13,272 nt of DNA from Bacteroidota bacterium. Lineage in GTDB: Bacteria > Bacteroidota > Bacteroidia > Chitinophagales > Chitinophagaceae. The position numbers were made by a program, and so were the translations under genes. Under the pieces are notes generated by a model. That model saw only the letters and a list, made by a program, of their open reading frames with translations. It searched no databases and was not told the origin of the DNA. Where the stretch lies: the NCBI GenBank assembly GCA_023433755.1, contig JAEYUA010000284.1:1-13272 (forward strand), written 5' to 3'. Each line of letters begins with the position of its first letter. The stretch's first letter is position 1. Positions 1-5,719 of the stretch are shown in pieces.

Positions 1-314
1 CCATGTGAAGTAAGCCGCTGCGGTACACCACCAGCGGAAGGGATCACGTACACATCACTGTTTCCATCATAATTCCCGGTGAATGCAATGGTTTTACCAT
101 CAGGTGAGAATTTGGGATAACTCTCCACCCCGGACGGGGAACTCAGTTTGATGGCCGTTCCGCCATTCTTGGGCATGACCCAGATATCGTTGGCATAGGT
201 GAACACCACCTGGTCTTTGGATACATCGGGGAAGCGGAACAAACCCGCATCTATCTGCGCCCGTGTGGCTGAAACAAACAGGAAAGCAGCAAGCGTTAGG
301 ATAAGCTTTCTCAT
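1..314 (-). CDS. Tricorn-like S41 family protease, N-terminal fragment
   Basis: Partial gene: ATG at 314, reading off the left window edge after about 104 residues. Residues 1-19 form a signal peptide (MRKLILTLAAFLFVSATRA) with likely cleavage before Gln20. The mature start reads LFRFPDVSKDQVVFTYANDI, followed by WVMPKNGG and then a PD40/WD40-like blade with SYPKFSPDGKTIAFTG and DVYVIPSAGG. This is the usual start of Bacteroidota tricorn-type proteases, which carry N-terminal beta-propellers, a PDZ domain and a C-terminal S41 serine peptidase domain and degrade peptides outside the cytoplasm. Only the first propeller blades are visible, so the catalytic domain is inferred. A TolB-like or other PD40 protein is the alternative. 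It is divergent from the gene at 452 with 137 bases between the starts, where I see no clear promoter motif. Confidence 0.83.
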   Translation of the reverse strand, partial: MRKLILTLAAFLFVSATRAQIDAGLFRFPDVSKDQVVFTYANDIWVMPKNGGTAIKLSSPSGVESYPKFSPDGKTIAFTGNYDGNSDVYVIPSAGGVPQRLTSH

Positions 315-451
315 AAAGCAAAATTTTGTTGATGGAACTTACGAAAAAAGCTCATATGAACAGGGGGGAAGTTTATGGACGGCAGCCGGTGCGTTGATGC
401 GTGTTATTGATGAATGATGATCTTTCTCTCCCCGGACGATGTAGACAGGTA

Positions 452-1822
452 ATGAAATACTGTTTCATCAAAACAACTGCTTTGCTGTTGCTGGTCATTT
501 TGCCCCCGGTCATTTATGCCCAGCACCCGGAGGTCAACAGGATCATGGAAGGACTGGGTCTTGAAAACCAGAAAGTAGTTGCTTCCAAATGCGGTAGTGA
601 AGGCCAGGGAATGATCATCTCCAACAGGGGCATTAACCGGTTTTTTACTGACAAGATCGGCAGCTATCTCTCCGAAGGCGGTGATGTTTCTCTTTTTAAA
701 AACTACGCGACCATCAATACCTCGGGTGGGGAACTTTCCATCAACCATAACCTGGGAAAGATGGAAAAGATTACGGGCCGTCACCCACTGACCACCATTG
801 GCTTCCGGGCAAGAATGTCAGACGGATTTGCCACTGTTTTCTCTGATAAAAAATTCCGCAACGATCTTGGATTTTCCCTCAAGCGAACCTGGTTTGGAAA
901 TGGTACGGCCATTTTCACCAATCATTGCAACACCCCTCCCTATGACACCCTTGGCCCTTCACAAAAAGCTGTCATGAACAGTAAGCGCTCCTTCATCCTT
1001 CACAGCCTGCAGCAGGAAATGGAAAACAAAACGAGGGAATTTGAAGCGGTGCTGGACAAAATGCAGGCGAACGAATTTGAAAATCCCGGGGAACTGGAAC
1101 CAGCCAAAAAAGAACTGAGGGAAAGCTTTTTCAAAAACCTGAAGAAAGAATATGAGTCAAAGTTCGCCGAGATGGAAGCGCGTGCGCTCTCATCAAACGG
1201 AAGCTTTGAACGTATGGGTACAAGCTGGACTTCACTAACACTCTACATACCGCTTACGCAACAGCAGTTCAGCGTGGCGCCATCTTTTGGCGAAAATTTC
1301 GGTGATGAGGAACTATATGCCTGGAAACTCAATCTTTCTTATAACGAAATATTGGAGAGCAACGAAGGAGGGAGGTTTTTTTTGATCTTTGAAGGAGGCG
1401 TGTTCCAGAACAACACTGTCAACACTAAAACCATCAGGAAGGTCAGGCTGCTGGATTATAAAAACCGTGGCGGAACAGATACCCTCCGGTTCGCAGAGCT
1501 CGGCACTTCAGAAGCCTATGTGGGCAGGTATGAAAAATTTGTTACACCCCAGGTGAAGATGCAGTTTGTCTGGTTTCCCAAAGCCTCCAATGCCGGTCTC
1601 AGTATATCAATGGAAAAGAATTTTGGAAAATATCATGCACTAAATGGAAAGCTGGGCATGCCCATCCGCTTCAATGATAAACGCGGGGATCCGGCCGTGA
1701 ATTTTGAACTGCAATTCCGCGGAACGGATATCAACAAGTCAGTTGACACGAAAAAATCTTTCGGTAAAAGATTGTCGGTAGGCTTTAGTGTAGGTCTGCC
1801 TTTCAGCAGTAGAATCTTTTGA
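452..1822 (+). CDS. Exported protein of unknown function, beta-rich with a central charged helix
   Basis: Encodes 456 residues. The start at 452 is preferred over the in-frame ATG at 401 because it opens directly on a signal peptide (MKYCFIKTTALLLLVILPPVIYA, cleavage before Gln24). After that come short alternating polar and hydrophobic stretches typical of beta-strands (residues about 80-155), a strongly charged predicted helix or coiled coil at about 170-245 rich in Glu and Lys, and then more strand-like segments to a C-terminus ending in SSRIF. A terminal Phe is common in outer-membrane beta-barrels, so an outer-membrane or periplasmic role is plausible, but no family was recognised. The gene ends four bases before the stop of the convergent small gene at 1827-1979. 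It may share a divergent control region with the tricorn-like gene. Confidence 0.8.
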   Translation: MKYCFIKTTALLLLVILPPVIYAQHPEVNRIMEGLGLENQKVVASKCGSEGQGMIISNRGINRFFTDKIGSYLSEGGDVSLFKNYATINTSGGELSINHNLGKMEKITGRHPLTTIGFRARMSDGFATVFSDKKFRNDLGFSLKRTWFGNGTAIFTNHCNTPPYDTLGPSQKAVMNSKRSFILHSLQQEMENKTREFEAVLDKMQANEFENPGELEPAKKELRESFFKNLKKEYESKFAEMEARALSSNGSFERMGTSWTSLTLYIPLTQQQFSVAPSFGENFGDEELYAWKLNLSYNEILESNEGGRFFLIFEGGVFQNNTVNTKTIRKVRLLDYKNRGGTDTLRFAELGTSEAYVGRYEKFVTPQVKMQFVWFPKASNAGLSISMEKNFGKYHALNGKLGMPIRFNDKRGDPAVNFELQFRGTDINKSVDTKKSFGKRLSVGFSVGLPFSSRIF

Positions 1823-1826
1823 CCCC

Positions 1827-1979
1827 TTAACTGCCCCTGTTTGCCCCTGTACTCCTGATCTTCTTGGTTACATTAGCTGATTTGGAAGAGGTCTTAATGA
1901 ATTTGGAGCTGCCTGCATTGGCTTTATTGCCACCTGCTTTTTTATTGTTGTTTTTCTTATCGTTAACTGGTAAAGCCAT
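1827..1979 (-). CDS. Small basic protein of unknown function (50 aa)
   Basis: ATG at 1979 gives a 50-residue protein beginning MALPVNDKKNNNKKAGG and ending STGANRGS. It is very rich in Lys, Asn, Ser and Gly, has no hydrophobic segment, and is probably cytosolic and disordered. A longer in-frame start at 2102 exists, but the added 41 residues do not resemble the basic protein and would cover the likely promoter. On the minus strand a TATATTTA sequence (2008-2001) lies 21 bases before the ATG and resembles the Bacteroidota -7 element TAnnTTTG with one mismatch. The C-terminal codons contain CAGGGGCA twice. A nucleic-acid-binding role is only a guess from the charge. The orderly composition and sensible start favour a real gene, but homologues would be needed to be sure. 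Confidence 0.5.
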   Translation of the reverse strand: MALPVNDKKNNNKKAGGNKANAGSSKFIKTSSKSANVTKKIRSTGANRGS

Positions 1980-2158
1980 AACTATCAGATTTTTGTATTG
2001 TAAATATAAACCGGCAAATTGATTTGGAAAAGAAGGAATAGCCATCACGGTCCGGCCAAACCCATACACTACCGGGCCAGCCTCACCAATAAATATATCC
2101 ACCCTTTTTAATATATTTAGTTAAGACTTCATTATTGTTCCTGCTTCATACCAAAACA

Positions 2159-3883
2159 ATGAAAAAGTTTCTATTGCTCTTCTATCCCATTCTTGCAGGC
2201 AGTATCAGCCTGGTTTTGCTAAAAAAGAACTCAAACGAAAATGTATCATGGGAATTCGCTGAAGCAAAAAGAGAGACCGCTTTGGGTTGTGCGCCGGGAG
2301 CGGCTGATTATGCTGACAACAAAGGAAAATTCATTGGGCTCCTCCCTGGCTGGGGCGATCATTCCTATACCATTTCAACACAGTCGGATAGTGCACAGAT
2401 CTATTTCAACCAGGGGCTGAGCATGTACTACAGCTATCATGCAAGAGAGGCCCTGGCATCATTCAGAGAGGCGGCAAGATTTGACAGTACCAACGCCTTC
2501 CTGTTCTGGGCACAGGCTCTTGCCATGGGTCCCAGTTATAACCTCGGTCACATCTATAAAATGGGAGCTGCTGTACCCTGGGTGGTTCAGAACATGAACC
2601 GGCTTTCCCCCAATGCAACAGCAAGGGAGAAAGACCTGATCCTCGCCATGAACCAGCGTTATGATACCAGTGATACTGCGGACCGTAACAGGAAGAATCT
2701 GAACCTGGGATATGCGGCAGCAATGAAAGAGCTGGTGAATAAATACCCCGAAGACCTGGAGATCAGGGCGCTCTATGTTGATGCCATGATGCTGGTGCAT
2801 CCATGGGACTTCTGGTATAATAACGGAACACCGAAAGAATGGACACCTGAACTGGTAGCCTTTTGTGAAAAGATCCTGCAGGAGGATCCGCAGCACCCCG
2901 CAGGTCTTCATTATTACATCCATGTAACGGAAGCTTCGCGCAAGCCGGAAGTGGCACTGCCCGCTGCCGATTCATTACTGAAACTTTTTCCCGGCGTTGC
3001 CCATATGGTGCATATGTCGAGCCACGAATATGAACGTATTGGTTATTACGCGCAGGGTGTTCGCGCTAATGACCTGGCCGATCAAAGCCTGGTAGTTTAT
3101 GATTCACTGGCTAAAGGTTTGTTTCCGCAGGTACATGTTCCGCATTATTATGCAGTGAATGCTTATTGTGCACTCAGCGGCGCTATGCAACAGGAGGCTT
3201 CTGAAAAAACCCTAACAGTACGAAATAGCATTGCTCCCACCCGGGAAATGACCTATTTCCAGTACCTCTATATGTTCCCGCAACTTGCCATGGTACGTCT
3301 GGGCAAATGGCAGGAGCTCATTAATGATGAAAGCAGGCTGGAAGACGACTGGTATTATGCGTCTATCCTAAATGATTTTGCCAAAGGAATGGCCTTTACC
3401 AGGACGGGAAAACCGGCTAAGGCAAAAGAGCACCTCGCCTCACTCAGAAAAAACATGAAGGTTCCGCTTCTGAAGAAAAAATTCATTCCGCATACCAGCA
3501 GTCCCTATGAATGCGCCGTGGTAGCCGAACATATACTGGAGGCGAATATTTTTTTTACGCTGAAAAATCAAAGTGAAGCATTGCAGTCAATTGAAAAAGC
3601 AATACTTGCTGAGGACAGCCTGATATATTCTGAGCCCAAGATCTGGATGCTGCCGGCAAGACAATACCAGGGCGCATTTCTAATGGAGTTGAACCGGCCT
3701 GCGGAAGCTGAAAAAGTTTACCGCGAAGATCTTGTCTGGAACCCGGGTAATGGATGGTCTTTGCTGGGATTATACCAGGCTTTGAAAGCACAGAAAAAAA
3801 CAAAGGAGCTGGAAGAACTGAAAAAACTTTATATGAATTCTTTTTCGGAGGCAGAGGTAATACCTGGCAAGTCAGCGTACTAA
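2159..3883 (+). CDS. TPR-repeat protein with conserved histidine motifs
   Basis: Encodes 574 residues from the ATG at 2159, chosen over 2135 because MKKFLLLFYPILAGSISLVLL is a typical N-terminal membrane anchor or uncleaved signal. No lipobox Cys is seen. Helical repeats follow: a first TPR-like pair near residues 80-110 (IYFNQGLSMYYSYHAREALA) and more near 370-420 and 475-545. The middle holds HYYIH (His251, His255), HMVHMSSH (His282, His285, His289) and HVPHYY (His326, His329). I recall the same histidine pattern from a widespread family annotated only as TPR proteins; it could bind metal, but that is unproven. An N-terminal CAPG motif may also be conserved. TATATTTA at 2112-2119 may be a -7 promoter element. 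The gene converges with the plug-domain gene, 31 bases apart, with no obvious terminator. Confidence 0.88.
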   Translation: MKKFLLLFYPILAGSISLVLLKKNSNENVSWEFAEAKRETALGCAPGAADYADNKGKFIGLLPGWGDHSYTISTQSDSAQIYFNQGLSMYYSYHAREALASFREAARFDSTNAFLFWAQALAMGPSYNLGHIYKMGAAVPWVVQNMNRLSPNATAREKDLILAMNQRYDTSDTADRNRKNLNLGYAAAMKELVNKYPEDLEIRALYVDAMMLVHPWDFWYNNGTPKEWTPELVAFCEKILQEDPQHPAGLHYYIHVTEASRKPEVALPAADSLLKLFPGVAHMVHMSSHEYERIGYYAQGVRANDLADQSLVVYDSLAKGLFPQVHVPHYYAVNAYCALSGAMQQEASEKTLTVRNSIAPTREMTYFQYLYMFPQLAMVRLGKWQELINDESRLEDDWYYASILNDFAKGMAFTRTGKPAKAKEHLASLRKNMKVPLLKKKFIPHTSSPYECAVVAEHILEANIFFTLKNQSEALQSIEKAILAEDSLIYSEPKIWMLPARQYQGAFLMELNRPAEAEKVYREDLVWNPGNGWSLLGLYQALKAQKKTKELEELKKLYMNSFSEAEVIPGKSAY

Positions 3884-3914
3884 CGGCAACCAACAGGGTG
3901 TATAATTCGACAGG

Positions 3915-4346
3915 CTATTCCTCATCTTCACCTCTCTTAGTATAAACCGCTATCACACCTCCCGGACCGCCTAATACATAAGGCTGCCTGATGATTTTGA
4001 TCGCTCCAATATCCATTACGGGAATTGCATTGAGTATGGATGGGTCTACACGCATTTCATCGAGATAAACCGTTGCCAGTTGATTTCGCATAACGGGTAT
4101 ACGCCCCGCCCTGGTTGTGTACACCTGGAGGCCGGCGACACGTCCATGCAACCAGTCAAGTATATTGAAGTGGCCCAGAACCGTACTGGCGTTGGGCTCC
4201 TCCTCCATATTGAAATAGGTTCCTTCAACAGAACAGAAAAGTCCGGAACAGTAAGGGTCCGACCGTTCAGCTCTTTCCCTCTGAACAGACTGTGCATCCG
4301 CGTGTGAAGCAAGGGCAAATAATAGTATGGTGAATAAGATTTTCAA
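3915..4346 (-). CDS. Secreted stand-alone TonB-receptor plug-like protein
   Basis: Encodes 143 residues. The apparent start is TTG at 4346-4344; no in-frame ATG lies upstream before a TAG stop, and the TTG opens directly on a good signal peptide (MKILFTILLFALASHADA, cleavage before Gln19). Residues about 60-140 match the plug domain of SusC/TonB-dependent receptors: LDWLHGRVAGLQV, then TVYLDEMRVDPSILNAI, then a hydrophobic IGAIKIIR strand and GGPGGVIAVYTKRGE. No barrel follows; the protein simply ends in EDEE. Cys33 and Cys38 could form a disulfide. Similar plug modules occur at the end of large exported Bacteroidota proteins, so this may be a free-standing binding module rather than a channel. 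It is last of three minus-strand genes, 87 bases after the cupin, and may be co-transcribed with it. Confidence 0.78.
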   Translation of the reverse strand: MKILFTILLFALASHADAQSVQRERAERSDPYCSGLFCSVEGTYFNMEEEPNASTVLGHFNILDWLHGRVAGLQVYTTRAGRIPVMRNQLATVYLDEMRVDPSILNAIPVMDIGAIKIIRQPYVLGGPGGVIAVYTKRGEDEE

Positions 4347-4433
4347 TGAAGCGCCATCTTTCTATCCATGCAGAAAGATTCGTGCCGCAAATGGTGAGAG
4401 AGATGTTAGAATTTGGCTGAATTCAGGGCCTCA

Positions 4434-4760
4434 TCAGCTCTTAATCATCACCAATACCATCTTAAACGCCTCAACCGCTTTAAGCGCATGAGGAATATTT
4501 GCCGGGAGAATAATGGATTCACCCTCCGGGATGGTTTGAGGTTGCCCTCCTATCGTTATTTCCACCTTCCCATCCAATACCTGCACGAGGGCTTCATGGG
4601 GAGAGCTGTGTTCTGATAATTCCTGGTCTTTATCGAATGCAAACAGGGTTACGTTACCACCCGTTTTTTTGATGATGGTTTTACTGACAACAGCGCCTTC
4701 AGAGTATTCAATGGTGTTTTTTGTATGAAATTTTTCGCCTGGTTCAATCACTTTAGCCAT
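4434..4760 (-). CDS. Small single-domain cupin protein
   Basis: Encodes 108 residues, a normal length for a one-domain cupin. Cupin motif 1 is visible as EHSSPHEALVQVLDGKVEI, giving metal ligands His51, His55 and Glu56. Motif 2 is ILPANIPHAL with His91. A divalent metal at this triple-His and Glu site is expected from the family, but the substrate cannot be told: such proteins include small dioxygenases, isomerases and sensors. There is no signal peptide, so it is cytoplasmic. It follows the 120-residue gene on the same strand with a 38-base gap, which contains a TAGCTTTA (4784-4777) about 16 bases before the ATG that could be its own -7 element. Confidence 0.9.
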   Translation of the reverse strand: MAKVIEPGEKFHTKNTIEYSEGAVVSKTIIKKTGGNVTLFAFDKDQELSEHSSPHEALVQVLDGKVEITIGGQPQTIPEGESIILPANIPHALKAVEAFKMVLVMIKS

Positions 4761-4798
4761 AAGACTGATTATATGGTAAAGCTAACTAAAGATGGTTG

Positions 4799-5161
4799 TC
4801 AGTGATTTTTTGAGTAGCTGATTTCAACCCAGCGAAGTCCGCTGTAAACCAGTAGCATAGTATCACCTCCTTTCATGGTCCTGTTCCCTGCAAGCGAAGT
4901 TTTATGATCAATATGATCCACCATAATAAAGCCTGGAGCCAGCGAACATTCTATCAAAAGGATATGCCCGTTTTCTTTGCCGGCGGTGAGCTTCACTTTT
5001 GGATTAGTGCCATCACCGGAAACTGAGAAATAACTATTGGTGCCGACAGTGATAGTTGGTTTTGCCTTTGTTACTGTTACACTTTTCCGGGGGCCTATTG
5101 ATAAGTAGGTTTTAGGTTTGATGTTTTCGGCAACAGTTGCGATGGAGTGTGTTCTGGGCAT
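4799..5161 (-). CDS. Hypothetical protein with a tail-fibre-like C-terminal beta motif
   Basis: Encodes 120 residues from ATG at 5161, with no signal peptide or membrane segment. The N-terminal half is basic and Thr-rich with strand-like stretches (KSVTVTKAKPTITVG). The C-terminal half reads HILLIECSLAPGFIMVD, then SLAGNRTMKGGD (about 89-100) and TMLLVYSGLRWVEIS (101-115). The order 'LaGnr.. GDTl.LvYdG.rWvEiS' is familiar from the ends of many phage tail-fibre and spike proteins and related beta-structured proteins, where it forms a trimeric beta fold. That likeness is from memory, and the rest of a phage module is absent. It is first of the three minus-strand genes and may be co-transcribed with the cupin. 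Function unknown. Confidence 0.7.
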   Translation of the reverse strand: MPRTHSIATVAENIKPKTYLSIGPRKSVTVTKAKPTITVGTNSYFSVSGDGTNPKVKLTAGKENGHILLIECSLAPGFIMVDHIDHKTSLAGNRTMKGGDTMLLVYSGLRWVEISYSKNH

Positions 5162-5226
5162 GAGGTAGCGTTTTGGTGATCATTTAAGTTAGCTTATTTT
5201 TTGTGATGGCGCAATGGTGAGTGAAT

Positions 5227-5260
5227 CAGGATTTGCAGGATTTAAGGATTAACAGGATGG
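5227..5260. repeat. Short degenerate tandem array of an AGGATT unit
   Basis: Four consecutive copies of a variable 8-9 base unit: CAGGATTTG, CAGGATTTA, AGGATTAA and CAGGATGG. Similar AGGATTT-type strings recur between genes in many Bacteroidota genomes as I recall them, so this may be one copy of a dispersed element. No function is evident. Confidence 0.65.
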
Positions 5261-5440
5261 ATAGCTGAATATACAATGAGGAATAAATCAAATTATTAGG
5301 AGGAAAATCACAGGAAATGCTGAAAAGGTTAATGTAAAAATCCTGCTTCACTCAACGGTGTGCAATAAAGAAATTAATTACTTACTAATGAGCTCCTGAC
5401 TGGCTTCTTTCCCAGGACCAGATCCCTGCGGGATGACAGG

Positions 5441-5570
5441 TCAGAGTGGGTGTACGGATTCAGGAGCGGTTCAAATGCTGAATTAACAAGTAAAAAAGTC
5501 TTTAATCAACGCTGTCAGAGTGGTTGGACGCATTCGGGAACTGTTCAGATTCGGGAGATGTTCAAATGCT
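5441..5570. repeat. Imperfect direct duplication with a 17-base subunit present three times
   Basis: Copy one (5441-5479) and copy two (5515-5570) both begin TCAGAGTGG, continue through a similar ACG-ATTC stretch and end GTTCAAATGCT. Copy two is longer because a 17-base subunit is itself doubled: ATTCGGGAACTGTTCAG (5532-5548) and ATTCGGGAGATGTTCAA (5549-5565). The matching subunit in copy one is ATTCAGGAGCGGTTCAA (5458-5474). The pattern suggests stepwise duplication of a mobile or slippage-prone repeat. Confidence 0.7.
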
Positions 5571-5578
5571 ATAGCAAT

Positions 5579-5605
5579 AAAAAAGCGGAACCGCAGTTCC
5601 GCTTT
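5579..5605 (-). terminator. Rho-independent terminator of the S9 peptidase gene
   Basis: A perfect 10-base-pair stem AAAGCGGAAC (5582-5591) / GTTCCGCTTT (5596-5605) with loop CGCA. Read on the minus strand the stem is followed by six T residues (5584-5579), the classic intrinsic-terminator layout. It lies about 115 bases past the stop of the leftward S9 gene, which it should end. The plus-strand side lacks a clean T-run. Confidence 0.85.
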
Positions 5606-5634
5606 CATCTTTATTCCTTTGATTGGGTATGAAC

Positions 5635-5655
5635 GGACATGCCGTTGGCATGTCC
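5635..5655. repeat. Perfect 9-bp palindromic hairpin
   Basis: GGACATGCC (5635-5643), loop GTT, GGCATGTCC (5647-5655). No T-run follows on either strand, so it is probably not a simple terminator. It sits in the 3' untranslated region of the S9 transcript, just ahead of the terminator on the minus strand, and could be a dispersed REP-like hairpin or an RNA-stabilising structure. Confidence 0.7.
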
Positions 5656-5665
5656 CTTCTTTAAA

Positions 5666-5719
5666 ATCGTGAATCGTGGACACCTCACATTTCACGATTC
5701 ACGCCTCACGATTCACGAT
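5666..5719. repeat. CACGATTCACG direct and inverted repeats
   Basis: ATCGTGAATCGTG (5666-5678) is the exact reverse complement of CACGATTCACGAT (5707-5719), and an extra direct copy CACGATTCACG lies at 5693-5703. The right arm abuts the stop codon of the S9 gene, so the inverted pair could fold into a 13-bp stem with a 28-base loop at the start of its 3' untranslated region. Similar ATTCACG strings are common intergenic repeats in Bacteroidota as I recall. Confidence 0.7.

Larger units (their letters stand above)
5162..5719. other. Repeat-rich intergenic region
   Basis: A 558-base spacer between the start of the 120-residue gene and the stop of the S9 peptidase gene. I found no convincing coding sequence: the open frames here are short, lack start signals and cross the repeats. 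The left part (5162-5400) is AT-rich and should hold the promoter of the leftward 120-residue gene, though no clear -7/-33 pair is seen. The rest contains an AGGATT-type array, an imperfect direct duplication, a terminator hairpin, a second palindrome and CACGATTCACG repeats, each listed separately. ATCCC/GGGAT (5422-5426 and 5430-5434) also forms a small hairpin. Confidence 0.75.

Noticed and set aside
401..451. Upstream ATG at 401 for the 456-residue exported protein
   Set aside because: The added 17 residues (MLLMNDDLSLPGRCRQV) would bury the signal peptide; the ATG at 452 gives a normal N-terminus.
5227..5570. CRISPR-like array in the repeat-rich spacer
   Set aside because: Units are short (8-17 bases), degenerate and unevenly spaced, with no constant repeat plus unique spacer pattern and no cas genes.
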